From: CAXSDR01 sp964236445
GTDB lineage: Bacteria > Actinomycetota > Actinomycetes > Motilibacterales > Motilibacteraceae
Assembly: GCA_964236445.1 (NCBI GenBank)
Contig: CAXSDR010000004.1
Span: 1-62,380, forward strand
DNA length: 62,380 nt
Reading direction: 5' to 3'
A model generated the notes under the pieces. That model was not told where the DNA came from, made no database searches, and worked only from the letters and a program-made list of their open reading frames with translations. The translations under genes and the position numbers were made by a program. Within the stretch, counting starts at the first letter, position 1. The number at the start of each line of letters is the position of its first letter. This document shows, one piece after another, positions 26,796-39,266 of the stretch.

Positions 26796-29531
26796 TCAGC
26801 CCGTGTTGCGAAGTCCCGCCGCCACACCGTTCACCGTCAGCAGCAGCGCCCGGCGCAGCTGCGGGTCGACGTCGTCGCCGGCGTCGCGTACGCGCCTGAG
26901 CAAGGCGACCTGCAGATAGGAGATCGGCGCGAGATAGGCGTCACGAACCTGCAGGGTGCGCAGCAGTGGCGGGTCGTTGCCGAGCAGCTCCTTCTCCCCG
27001 GTGATGCGCAGGACCTCCGCCACCGTGCGCTCGTGCTCCGCGCTGATGGCCTCGAAGATCGGGTGCAGCCGCGGCTCGACCAGGGCGTCGACATAGTGGC
27101 GGGCGATCCGCAGGTCGGTCTTCGCCAGCGTCATGGACACGTTGGACAGGAACGTGCGGAAGAAATGCCAGTCGGCATACATCTCCGACAGCACGTCGCC
27201 GTCGCCCGAGTCACGGACCGCCGCGAGTCCTGACCCGACGCCGTACCATCCCGGCACGATCTGGCGTGTCTGCGTCCAGCCGAAGACCCACGGGATCGCG
27301 CGCAGCGCCGACAGCCCTGCGTCAGCGGAGGCGCGGCGCGACGGCCGGGAGCCGATGTTGAGCTCGCCGAGGGAGTCGACCGGGGTCGCCTGGGCGAAGT
27401 AGGCGGGCAGGTCGGGGTTCTCGACCAGCGCGCGATAGGCCGTCTGCCCCGCGTCGGAGACCGTCGTCATGACGGGGTCCCAACGCTCGAGCGACCCCGG
27501 TGCCGACTGCCGCGAGCGGTGGAGCACAGTCGCCGTCAGCGTTGCGGCCACGGTCGACTCGAGGTTCTCGCGAGCCAAGGACGGCAGCAGGTATTTGTCG
27601 CTGATGACCTCGCCCTGCTCGGTCACCTTGATCTCGCCTTCGAGCGTGCCCCACGGCTGCGACAGGATCGCGTCGTAGGTGGGGCCGCCCCCGCGTCCGA
27701 CCGAGCCGCCACGTCCGTGGAACAGCCGCAGGCGTACGCCGTGGCGCACCGCGGTGTCACGCAGCCGGCGCTGTGCCCGGTGGATCTCCCACTGGGACGC
27801 GGCGATGCCGGCATCCTTGTTGGAGTCGGAGTAGCCGAGCATCACTTCCTGCACGTCACCACGCAGCCGCACGACCTCGCGGTAGCAAGGCTCGCTGAGC
27901 AGCTCGTCGATGATCCGGTCGGCCGCTCGCAGCTCGTCGACGGTCTCGAGCAGCGGCACGAACCCGATGCGCGCGACGCCTCCGGCGAGGTCGATGAGCC
28001 CGGCCTCCCGACCCAGCAGCACCGCGGCGAGCACGTCGTCAGCCGTGTGGGTCATCGAGATGATGTAGCTCTCGATCACCGTCGGGCCGAACCGGTCGAG
28101 CGCGTCACGCACGGTCGTGAACACCGCGAACGCCTTCGCTCCCACCGCGTCCAGCGGCGGCGGCGAGGGGGCAAGGGGTCGGCGGCTCGCGAGCTCGGCG
28201 CGCAGCAGCGCCGACCGCTCCGGCGCGCTCAGCTCGGCATAGGGCTTGCCCAGCTCGCCGAGGCGGTCGAACAGCTGGCCGAGGGCGACGTGGTGGGCGT
28301 CGGAGTGCTCGCGTACGTCCATCGTCGCCAGATGCAACCCGAACGCCTGCAACGTACGCATCAGCCGCTCGAGTCGGCCACGCGCGATCAACTCGCCGCG
28401 GTGCGCCAGCAGCGAGTCGCGCACCGTCGTCAGGTCGGTCAGCAGCTCGACCGTCTCGGCATAGTCGCGGCCCGGCTCGTGCGCAGCGTCCTTGTCGTGG
28501 CGCATCCGGGTGTTGGCGATCTTCTGGCGGATGCACGTGAGCTTGAGGCGGTAGGGCTCCTGCGCGTTGAGCCGCCGGTAGCGCGGCGACACCTCCGGAA
28601 GATGCTCCAGGTCGCTGTCGAGGCTCGCGATAAGCTCGTCGGACACCCCGGCGATGACCGCGTTGCTCGACAGCTCCCCCCTAAGCAGGTCGACCTCGGC
28701 GGCGACGTCGGCCAACGCGTGGTGGTGCTGCAGCAACAGCACCTGGGTCGTGGTGAGCGGGGTGACGTTGGGATTGCCGTCGCGGTCGCCACCGATCCAC
28801 GTGCCGAAGCGCAGCGGGCTCGCGTCGACGGGCAGGGCGACCCCGGCACGGGTCAGCTCCTCCACCAGCTCCTCGAGGACCTCGGGCACGGCGATCGAGA
28901 ACAGCTCGTCGAGGTAGTAGACCGAGTTGCGTGCTTCATCGATGACCTCAGGGCGCTCCGAGCGCAGCTCGTCGCTCTGCCACAGCAGGTCCACGAGCTC
29001 CGCGAGCCGGCGGTCGCGGCGGGTCAGGAGAGGGTCGGCGGGGTCTGTGCGCTCGAGCAGCTCGCCGATGCGGCGCAGCTTCGTGAGAATCGTGCGCCGC
29101 GCGGCCTCGGTGGGGTGCGCGGTGAACACGGGGCGCACGGAGAGCTGGCCCACGAGGTCCGCCAGCTCGTCGTGCGGCACGTCGGCGTCGCGGATCGCGT
29201 CCACAGCCTGCGCCAGCCACCCGCCGTCCTGCGCCCGGCGCGCGCCGAGCTCGCGGGCTCGCTGCACCTGTTCGGCGACGTTGATGAGATGGAAGAACAT
29301 CGAGAACGCGCGTACGAGCTTGGTGGCGGTGGCGAGGTCCACCTCGTCGAGCAGCCGAGTGGCGGCGGCGTCGTCCTCGCGCGTCAGCATGCGGACCCGC
29401 TCGACGAGGTCGAGCAGCTCCTGACCCTCCTGGCGGACGAGCGTCTCGCCCAGCAGGGATCCCAGCCGGCGGATGTCCGCGCGCAGGGGGGCAGAGACGT
29501 CACCGGGGGCGGGATCGGTTTCGGCGGTCAT
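26796..29531 (-). CDS. ppc: Phosphoenolpyruvate carboxylase
   Basis: A 911-residue enzyme that adds bicarbonate to PEP to form oxaloacetate, refilling the TCA cycle. Key parts are present: VFTAHPTEAARR with the catalytic His, LGYSDSNKDAG, FHGRGGSVGRGGGP and the conserved C-terminal end RNTG. The length is normal. The ATG at 29531 has GGGAGG upstream; the open frame runs further but has no good start. It is transcribed alone. A TAAGGT at 29600-29605 on the minus strand may be its -10. Confidence 0.97.
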   Translation of the reverse strand: MTAETDPAPGDVSAPLRADIRRLGSLLGETLVRQEGQELLDLVERVRMLTREDDAAATRLLDEVDLATATKLVRAFSMFFHLINVAEQVQRARELGARRAQDGGWLAQAVDAIRDADVPHDELADLVGQLSVRPVFTAHPTEAARRTILTKLRRIGELLERTDPADPLLTRRDRRLAELVDLLWQSDELRSERPEVIDEARNSVYYLDELFSIAVPEVLEELVEELTRAGVALPVDASPLRFGTWIGGDRDGNPNVTPLTTTQVLLLQHHHALADVAAEVDLLRGELSSNAVIAGVSDELIASLDSDLEHLPEVSPRYRRLNAQEPYRLKLTCIRQKIANTRMRHDKDAAHEPGRDYAETVELLTDLTTVRDSLLAHRGELIARGRLERLMRTLQAFGLHLATMDVREHSDAHHVALGQLFDRLGELGKPYAELSAPERSALLRAELASRRPLAPSPPPLDAVGAKAFAVFTTVRDALDRFGPTVIESYIISMTHTADDVLAAVLLGREAGLIDLAGGVARIGFVPLLETVDELRAADRIIDELLSEPCYREVVRLRGDVQEVMLGYSDSNKDAGIAASQWEIHRAQRRLRDTAVRHGVRLRLFHGRGGSVGRGGGPTYDAILSQPWGTLEGEIKVTEQGEVISDKYLLPSLARENLESTVAATLTATVLHRSRQSAPGSLERWDPVMTTVSDAGQTAYRALVENPDLPAYFAQATPVDSLGELNIGSRPSRRASADAGLSALRAIPWVFGWTQTRQIVPGWYGVGSGLAAVRDSGDGDVLSEMYADWHFFRTFLSNVSMTLAKTDLRIARHYVDALVEPRLHPIFEAISAEHERTVAEVLRITGEKELLGNDPPLLRTLQVRDAYLAPISYLQVALLRRVRDAGDDVDPQLRRALLLTVNGVAAGLRNTG

Positions 29532-29893
29532 CGTGGCCTCCCGGCGGTCGTACGTGCGGTGCGGGCGAGCTCGGCGGGGACGACGCTGTCCGTGTGCCGA
29601 CCTTAGCCGGGGTGAGGGTGGCCTTCGGACGCCGAGGTCTTCCGGCGCTGGCGCCCTCCGTGCCTCGCCACGGACGCCGCGGGGTGAGCGCTCGGGGCTC
29701 TGCATGCTCTGCGGTATGCAGGGACGGGTGAGCCGAAAGCAGCGCGGCTGACCGGTCCTTCGTCGGGGTCTTCCTCGGGCGCCGGTTCCCCTGCGAGCGA
29801 GACGAGCTGTCAGGTGTCCCGCGTCACCGCCCGGGCTCCAGGCAACCGAGCTCTCGTTGGAGTGCCCGTCTCTGGCGCACAGAACCCCGGTCG
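29532..29893. other. 362-bp divergent intergenic region between ppc and the PAP2 gene
   Basis: No gene supported. It holds the likely ppc promoter (TAAGGT on the minus strand at 29600-29605) and the unknown promoter of the plus-strand membrane gene. Confidence 0.45.
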
Positions 29894-30895
29894 GTGCCGT
29901 CCGTGGCATACCGTCCCGGCTTCAGGCGTCCCGACGGGCGAGGTGTTGTTGACTGGACCCCCGTCGTACGCCCTGACCGCTGGGAGCATCTGTTGCCGCA
30001 TCTCGAGTTCGGCTGGCAGGTGGCGTTCCAGCTCGCGGCGGCTCTGCTCGGCGTCGCAGCGCTCGCGAGGCTCGCGGCGCTGCGCGTGGCGCCGCTCGTC
30101 TGGGCTGCGCGGGCCCTGGGCCAGAGCGCCGTCATGGTCGCGCTGTTCGGGCTGTGGGGGCTCATCGGCTCCCACACCACCCAGCAGGTCATCGGCGCGA
30201 CGGCGCGTGGTCAGGCCATCTGGGACGCGGAGCGCCGGTGGCACGTTCCCAGCGAGGCGTGGGTGCAGTCACTGATGCTTCCTCACCGAGAGCTCACGCA
30301 GGCGGCCAACGCCTACTACGTCTACGGCCACTTCAACCCCTTGATGGGGCTCCTCGCCTGGGTGTGGATCCGCCACCGCGCCGACTACCTGCGGGTCTGC
30401 ATCGTCCTCATCGCCTTCACCGCGTCTGCGACCCTGCTCCAGCTGCTGGCCGTGGCCCCGCCCCGACTGCTCCCGGGCCACCTCGTCGTCGACACACCGG
30501 AGGTCTACGGGCAGTCGGTCTACGGGCCGCAGGGTCTCGGTGACGTCAGCCACCTGTCCGCCATGCCCTCGATCCACTGCGGCTGGGCGATGCTGTTCGG
30601 CCTGTTCGCCGTGACGCTGAGCACCAGCCGGTGGCGCTGGCTGGCCCTCGCACACCCCGTGCTGATGTTCGTCGTCGTGGCCGTGACCGGCAACCACTAC
30701 TGGGCGGACGGCGCGGTGTCGGCCGGCCTGCTGCTCGTGAGCTATGTCATCGTCTCCGGGGGCTTCCGGCTCGCCCGCTCGCCGGGACGCTGCGACCAGC
30801 CGGGCCAGCCGGGCCAGCCGGGCCAGACCGGTGTGCCGGACACCGATTCGCCGGCAGTGCGGCGGCCGCCGGCAGTCCGTACCCTGGAGGTCTAG
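29894..30895 (+). CDS. PAP2-superfamily membrane enzyme (inositolphosphotransferase-like)
   Basis: A membrane protein of up to 333 residues with about six hydrophobic segments. The phosphatase motifs are LSAMPSIHCGWA (with His) and, 60 residues later, GNHYWADG (His and Asp), the pattern of the PAP2_3/Aur1-like group that moves phospho-head groups or dephosphorylates lipid phosphates. The C-terminus is a Pro/Gly/Gln-rich tail with PGQ repeats. The start is uncertain: no convincing ribosome-binding site precedes the GTG at 29894, and the true start may be up to 100 bases downstream. A terminator follows, so it is probably not in the mfd operon. Confidence 0.8.
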   Translation: MPSVAYRPGFRRPDGRGVVDWTPVVRPDRWEHLLPHLEFGWQVAFQLAAALLGVAALARLAALRVAPLVWAARALGQSAVMVALFGLWGLIGSHTTQQVIGATARGQAIWDAERRWHVPSEAWVQSLMLPHRELTQAANAYYVYGHFNPLMGLLAWVWIRHRADYLRVCIVLIAFTASATLLQLLAVAPPRLLPGHLVVDTPEVYGQSVYGPQGLGDVSHLSAMPSIHCGWAMLFGLFAVTLSTSRWRWLALAHPVLMFVVVAVTGNHYWADGAVSAGLLLVSYVIVSGGFRLARSPGRCDQPGQPGQPGQTGVPDTDSPAVRRPPAVRTLEV

Positions 30896-30919
30896 CCCGG
30901 CGCGCTGCGTCCGGGCTTT
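30894..30919 (+). terminator. Intrinsic terminator before mfd
   Basis: AGCCCGG (30894-30900) pairs with CCGGGCT (30911-30917) around a ten-base loop, followed by TTT. It begins inside the stop codon of the PAP2 gene. Confidence 0.7.
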
Positions 30920-30968
30920 ACGTGCGTGCGCTGTGCGCGTTCGGGTGCGGTGTGGTGGAGGTCGCCCA

Positions 30969-34570
<3,602 letters not shown>

Positions 34571-34574
<4 letters not shown>

Positions 34575-35299
34575 ACCGCACCGTCCCCATGTCAGCTCGC
34601 TCGCGCCTTCCCGCTGGATCTCGGGTGGCCGTGAAGGCGCTCGTCGCCTGCCTCTGCCTGCTCGGCACGGGGGCGTGCGCGCCCACGCGCGCCGGCAACG
34701 CCGCGGTAGTGGACAACCACGCGATTCCCGAGAGGCAGCTGCAGGATCAGGTCGACGCGATCGTCAAGGCGAGCGCCAACCAGACCGACAACCGCGCCGC
34801 CGTCGCCCGCTCGGCGCTGTCCGCTCTCGTGACCTTCCAGCTGATCGACGCCGTCGCGAAGTCGCAAGGTGTGCAGGCGCCGCCCGAGGCGATCAACGCG
34901 CTGCGCACCCAGGCGCGCACCCAGCTGCCGGCGCAGGCCGACTACGAGAAGGTCATCGCGCAGCAGTTCGTGGCTCCCAAGAACGCCGAGCGTTTCCTGC
35001 GCCTGATCGTCCTGAGCGACACGCTGGGCCGCAAGCTCGTGCCGGGCGACGACCAGGACCCCAAGGTCGCGGCGGCCCGCACCGAGAAGATCCGCCAGGC
35101 CGAGGAGGCCGTGGCCGAGCGGCTCGGTGTCAAGATCAACCCGCGCTACGGCCGCTGGTCGGCCAAGGACATGAACGTCCTACCCTCGCTGAGCGGCGGG
35201 CTTGCGACCCCCGCCGCGGGTGCCAGTGCCGCGGCCGCACCGGTCGACCCTGCAGCCGGAGCGGGGCAGGACCCCGCCGGAGGCCAGTCCGCAGGGTGA
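34571..35299 (+). CDS. SurA-N-like lipoprotein
   Basis: A 242-residue predicted lipoprotein: a signal peptide with lipobox (GTGAC, lipid-bearing Cys at residue 36) and a helical SurA N-terminal-type chaperone region. A disordered Ala/Pro/Gly tail follows. No parvulin isomerase domain is present. Its GTG overlaps the mfd stop, and its own stop overlaps the mazG start (GTGA at both ends), so the three genes are one coupled unit. This order is common in actinobacteria. The 3' end has a diverged copy at 37127-37378. Confidence 0.88.
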
Positions 35300-36360
35300 G
35301 CCGGCCGCGTTCCCCGGGCTCGCCGCGTTCCGCGCGCGCCCACAGCACCGGCCCCGATCGCGTCGCGAAGCCGGGTCGCAGCGCCGGTTCCGGTGCTGCT
35401 CGCCTGGCGATCGTCTCCACCGGCGTCCGGGTCCCGGGCGGCCTGCTGTCGCCGCCGGCGTGGGCCCGGCTGCACGGCGCCGTCGAGATCGTGCTGAGCG
35501 CCGGCCACCCCGCTCTGGCCTCCCTCGTCGATGCCGCACTGCCGGTGACCGCGCTGCCGCCGGGCTCAGCATCGCTGGCCGACCTGGTGCTCACGCTCTG
35601 CGGGGCGGCTGCCGCCGGGCCCGTCGCCTATCTTCCCGCGCCTGATGAGGAACGCCTCGGCGAGCTTGCTGCGGCCTTGGCCGACGCCGGCGTGGCCACC
35701 GAGCTCGTCCGGGGATCATGGGACCCGCCCGGCTCGCACCTGCTCGACCTCGTCGCCGTCATGGACCGGCTCCGCTCGCCCGGCGGCTGCCCGTGGGACG
35801 CCGAGCAGACCCACCGCTCGCTCGCGCAGTACGTCCTCGAGGAGACCTACGAGGTCCTCGAGGCCATCGAGACCGACGACACCGCCGCGCTGCACGAAGA
35901 GCTGGGTGACCTGCTCCTGCAGGTCGTCTTCCACGCCCGGGTCGCGAGCGAGATCGCGGAGGCAGACGGCGGCTTCGACATCGATGACGTCGCGGACGCG
36001 ATCACGGCCAAGCTCGTACGCCGTCACCCGCACGTCTTCGCCGGCGAGGAGCCCGGCGACGCCACGCACACCGAGCGCCAGTGGGACGCGATCAAGCGGG
36101 CCGAGAAGGGCCGGACCTCGGCCCTCGACGGCGTACCCATGGCGCAGCCGGCGCTCTCGCTCGCCGCGAAGCTCATGGGCCGCGTCGAGCGCTCCGGCAT
36201 CGACGTGCCCGTCGGCGAGATCGACGCGCAGGGCGAGGTCGGCGAGCTGCTGCTGCAGGTCGTCGCGCACGCGCGCACGACCGGCGTCGAGCCCGAGGCC
36301 GCGCTGCGCGAGGCCGTACGCCGCTACGCGGACCGGGTCCGCGCCGCAGAGACCGGCTAG
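35296..36360 (+). CDS. mazG: Nucleoside triphosphate pyrophosphohydrolase MazG
   Basis: A 354-residue MazG-family enzyme that hydrolyses NTPs or dNTPs to monophosphates and pyrophosphate. The first MazG domain has CPWDAEQTHRSL, EETYEVLEAIE, and EELGDLLLQVVFHA with the metal-binding acidic residues; a second, partial copy ends with GEVGELLLQVVAHAR. About 130 extra N-terminal residues precede the domain, as in other actinobacterial members. The GTG start overlaps the upstream stop. Fragments of a second copy of this gene are found at 37375-37611. Confidence 0.94.
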   Translation: MSRPRSPGSPRSARAHSTGPDRVAKPGRSAGSGAARLAIVSTGVRVPGGLLSPPAWARLHGAVEIVLSAGHPALASLVDAALPVTALPPGSASLADLVLTLCGAAAAGPVAYLPAPDEERLGELAAALADAGVATELVRGSWDPPGSHLLDLVAVMDRLRSPGGCPWDAEQTHRSLAQYVLEETYEVLEAIETDDTAALHEELGDLLLQVVFHARVASEIAEADGGFDIDDVADAITAKLVRRHPHVFAGEEPGDATHTERQWDAIKRAEKGRTSALDGVPMAQPALSLAAKLMGRVERSGIDVPVGEIDAQGEVGELLLQVVAHARTTGVEPEAALREAVRRYADRVRAAETG

Positions 36361-36388
36361 CCGGCGTGTCACGAGGAAGTGGGCGAGC

Positions 36389-36943
36389 TTGCCCAGACGC
36401 TTCGTCCTGACCGGTGCGCCCGGCAGCGGCAAGACCAGCCTGCTGCAGGCCCTCGCCGGCCGTGGGTGGCCGGTGGTGCACGAAGCCGCCACGGACGTGA
36501 TCGCCCGTGAGCAGGCCGAGGGTGTCGACGAACCGCGGCTCACCGGCAACTTCACCAGCAAGATCGTGTCCTTGCAGCTGGAGCGGCAGCTGCGAAGCGT
36601 CAGGGCCGACGTGCAGCTCTTCGATCGGTCACCCGTGTGCACGCTCGCCCTCGCTCGCTACCTGGGGCATCCGCCGACGCCGGCTCTGCAACGTGCGGTC
36701 GCGCGCGCCATCCATGACGGCGTCTACGAGAACGAGGTCTTCCTCGTCCGGCCGCTCGGCTCCATCGAGCGCACACCCGCCCGGCGCATCAGCTACGCCG
36801 AAGCCCTGGAGTTCGAGGCCGTCCACGAGGCTGTCTACCGGGAGCTCGGCTTCGCCCTGGTCGAGATCCCCCGGGGGAGCATTTCCGCCCGGGTCGCCGC
36901 CGTCGAGACGCACCTACGCAGGTCAGCCGTTCCTGGACCGTGA
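36389..36943 (+). CDS. Small P-loop ATPase (AAA_28 type)
   Basis: A 184-residue protein with Walker A GAPGSGKTSLL at residues 9-19 and FDRSPVCTLALARYLG in place of a usual Walker B region, as in the AAA_28/NadR-like kinases. The TTG at 36389 is the best start: GAGGAAG lies about ten bases upstream, and the frame just before it belongs to mazG. It may be a kinase for a small substrate. The activity is not known. It follows mazG by 28 bp. Confidence 0.78.
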   Translation: MPRRFVLTGAPGSGKTSLLQALAGRGWPVVHEAATDVIAREQAEGVDEPRLTGNFTSKIVSLQLERQLRSVRADVQLFDRSPVCTLALARYLGHPPTPALQRAVARAIHDGVYENEVFLVRPLGSIERTPARRISYAEALEFEAVHEAVYRELGFALVEIPRGSISARVAAVETHLRRSAVPGP

Positions 36944-37037
36944 GATGCGTGACAAGTCGTGACACCTCTGACACTCATTGACACCTTGAGGATCATGCCG
37001 GGTATCGGCCTTGGCCGAGCGAGGTAGCCCTGACGCC

Positions 37038-37126
37038 ATACAGATGGACAGAGCACAGGTCCTGGAACGCATCCGCTCCCAGATGGGCGGCGCCAAGGCC
37101 CAGCAGGCCGAGGCCGAGCTGCCCGA
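37038..37126 (+). pseudogene. Fragment of the small-protein gene at 39036, start codon lost
   Basis: This stretch matches the first 89 bases of the gene at 39036-39242 closely, including the run from GCACAGGTCCTGGAA to GAGGCCGAGCTGCC. The ATG of the intact copy is ATA here (37038-37040). The similarity stops abruptly at 37126, where the tail of a lipoprotein gene begins in a different frame. It is a dead fragment at a recombination junction. Confidence 0.88.
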
Positions 37127-37378
37127 CGCAAGCTCGTCCCCGGCGACGACCAGGACCCCAAGGTCGCAGCGGCCCGCACCGAGAAGATCCGCCAGGCCGA
37201 GGTCTCGGAAGCCAGTCGACTCGGGGTGAAGATCGACCCCCGCTACGGCAGCTGGTCGGCCAAGGACATGAACGTCCTCCCTTCGCTGAGCGGCGGGCTC
37301 GCGACCGCCGCCGCGGGTGCCAGTGCCGCGGCCGCACCGGTCGACCCCGCCGCCGGAGCGGGCCAGTCCGCAGGGTGA
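37127..37378 (+). pseudogene. Second copy of the 3' third of the SurA-like lipoprotein gene
   Basis: Aligns with 35030-35299 from CGCAAGCTCGT to the stop. It differs by scattered substitutions and by loss of 18 bp near the end (six residues), so the frame is intact all the way to a TGA. The reading frame is not joined to the preceding fragment, so no full protein results. The kept frame suggests it was once a functional paralogue. Confidence 0.88.
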
Positions 37379-37611
37379 GCCGGCCGCGTTCCCCGGGCGC
37401 GCCGCGTTCCGCGCGCGCCCACAGCGCCGACCGCCCCGCCCGCGCCCCTCGTCGATGCCGCCCTGCCCGTGACCGCGCTGCCCTCGGGCTCACCGAGGTT
37501 GTCGCACGCGCGCATGACCGGCGTCGAGCCGGAAGCCGCGCTGCGCGAGGCCGTACGCCGCTGGCCGTGCGCCGCTATGCGGACCGCGTACGCACGGCAG
37601 CCGCCGGCTGA
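37375..37611 (+). pseudogene. Decayed mazG copy with internal deletions
   Basis: Three pieces of mazG follow in the original order: the GTG start overlapping the lipoprotein-fragment stop exactly as in the intact pair and about 65 bp of the 5' end; about 50 bp equal to 35525-35575; and the 3' end equal to about 36262-36357. The 3' piece has a small local duplication near GCCGCTGGCCGTGCGCCGCT. The catalytic domain is gone. Confidence 0.87.
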
Positions 37612-37658
37612 CCGGTCCTCGACTCCCGTCGGCGTGACTACGGGCAGTGGCCTGGCAT

Positions 37659-38849
37659 TCAGCCCCACATCCCGCGCGCCCAGTGAGCAGCCCGGGTGAA
37701 GCCGTCTCCGCCAGAGGCGCAGGAGTAGATCTCCGTGCCGGAGACCGTGCCGTCCCGCTCGACCCCGTGGTGCACGCCGATCGCGTAGGGGCCCCCGTCC
37801 CACCAGGCGAACAGCGGGGATCCAGATGCGCCCGATGCCTCGTCGGCATCGCTCTCGACCTGGGTGGTGTCGTACGAGTCGCCATCCACGTCGATGTCGT
37901 CGCCGTCGTCGTCGTCACGCACGGCGATGTCGAACTGCGCCGACATCGAGGTGAGGCTGCGGTCGTAGGGGAAACCCGCCATCGTCCAGACCTGCAGGTC
38001 CTCCCAGTCGGAGTCGTAGCCCTTGTAGCCGAAGTATCCGAGCCGTTCGCCGATCGGGTCGTAGAGGTGGCAGACCTGGATGTCGCTTCCCGCGTCGGAG
38101 TTCCACCACCGCGTCTCGCTGACATAAGTCACCAGCCCCGCACCGAAGATCGACTGCCCGGCCCAGCAGGCCGGCACGACCTTGATCCGCCAGGGACGTC
38201 CACCCGGGGGCTGCACATGGCCGCTGGTCATCATGGTGCTCTTGCCGATCAGGTAGCCGGTGGCCTCACCTGTTTGCACCCACGACGCCGACCCTTCGGG
38301 CAGGTAGCTGACATACAGCTTGCACACCGCCGTGTAGGGATAGCGGTCCGGATAGAGGAATACCCGCGACTCACCGTTGATGATCGTGCTGTGTGGGTCC
38401 TCGGACAGCACCGTACGCCGTCCGCTGGCCGAGATGCCGAACCGCTCGCTCGTCAACACTCGGGAGACCTTGGGGTGCATGCCGCGCGGCACACCGTCGG
38501 GACACCACGCGTCGCCCACCAGTCGGCCCGGCGAGCGGACGTCCCCGCCGTCGATACGACGCCGGGCCTCCGCTGCGTCGAGCCGCTCGGACATCGAGCG
38601 GCGGTGTGCGGCCCCCTGCTCGGACCGCTCGACGGCAAGCCCTTCGAGCAAGGGCCCGCGGGCGCGCAGCCTGACCGCGCCCTTTCGGAGCTCCGACTCC
38701 ACGATCTCGACCGCGTCCCCGTCGACGGCCCAGAACGTGTTCGCCGACGCGGTCACGTGGCCCCATGGTCGCCTGTCCTCATCGACGCACGGGTCGTCTG
38801 TTATCCAACGCTCTGCCGCGGTCATGGGCGGCGTACGGTCCTGGCTCAT
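37659..38849 (-). CDS. Trypsin-like (V8-type) serine protease with an Asp-rich insert
   Basis: A 396-residue protein whose C-terminal 230 residues form a chymotrypsin-fold protease. Catalytic His is in MMTSGHV (near residue 210), a candidate Asp in GSDIQVCHL, and catalytic Ser in SGASGSPLFAWW. Between Asp and Ser lies an acidic stretch (VRDDDDGDDIDVDGD onwards, near residue 335) that might bind calcium. The N-terminal 130 residues are of unknown type. There is no signal peptide, so it is cytoplasmic or exported in another way. The ATG at 38849 has GAGGAGG upstream. Confidence 0.82.
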   Translation of the reverse strand: MSQDRTPPMTAAERWITDDPCVDEDRRPWGHVTASANTFWAVDGDAVEIVESELRKGAVRLRARGPLLEGLAVERSEQGAAHRRSMSERLDAAEARRRIDGGDVRSPGRLVGDAWCPDGVPRGMHPKVSRVLTSERFGISASGRRTVLSEDPHSTIINGESRVFLYPDRYPYTAVCKLYVSYLPEGSASWVQTGEATGYLIGKSTMMTSGHVQPPGGRPWRIKVVPACWAGQSIFGAGLVTYVSETRWWNSDAGSDIQVCHLYDPIGERLGYFGYKGYDSDWEDLQVWTMAGFPYDRSLTSMSAQFDIAVRDDDDGDDIDVDGDSYDTTQVESDADEASGASGSPLFAWWDGGPYAIGVHHGVERDGTVSGTEIYSCASGGDGFTRAAHWARGMWG

Positions 38850-39035
38850 GGGGCCTCCTCGAGTCTTCGCCGGGTGTTCACCCGTCGGAGCAGGAGGTCG
38901 AGAGAGTGGCGGCTGATACGGCTTGGCGAGTCTTTCCCGGCACAGGTGCGGCTTCCCCCGGGTCTGAGCGACACCACGACCAGTGGGGCGAACACACACA
39001 GGGATAGGCGGGGTGGAGCGGGGTAGCCAGCCCTC

Positions 39036-39242
39036 ATGCAGATAGACAAAGCACAGGTCCTGGAACTCATCCGCTCCCAGACGGGCGGCGACAAGGCGCA
39101 GCAGGCCGAGGCCGAGCTGCCTGACAAGGTCGACACCGACGCTCACGCCGACCTGCTCTCCAAATACGGCATCAACGTGGGTGATCTGGTCTCGAAGTTC
39201 GGTGGCAATCTGCCCGGGGGGCTCGGCGGCCTGCTGAACTGA
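39036..39242 (+). CDS. Small conserved protein of unknown function
   Basis: A 68-residue soluble protein: an amphipathic N-terminal helix (KAQVLELIRSQTGGDKAQQA), a short acidic middle, and a C-terminal Gly-rich segment ending LPGGLGGLLN. Similar short proteins occur in actinobacteria, and their role is unknown. A broken partial copy lies 2 kb upstream at 37038-37126. It is 24 bp before the peptidase gene. Confidence 0.8.
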   Translation: MQIDKAQVLELIRSQTGGDKAQQAEAELPDKVDTDAHADLLSKYGINVGDLVSKFGGNLPGGLGGLLN

Positions 39243-39266
39243 TCGATCACCAGGCAGGATTCACGT

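Noticed and set aside
27519..29606. A 695-codon open frame antisense to ppc
   Set aside because: Same reason: low complexity, no motifs, opposite a full-length conserved enzyme.
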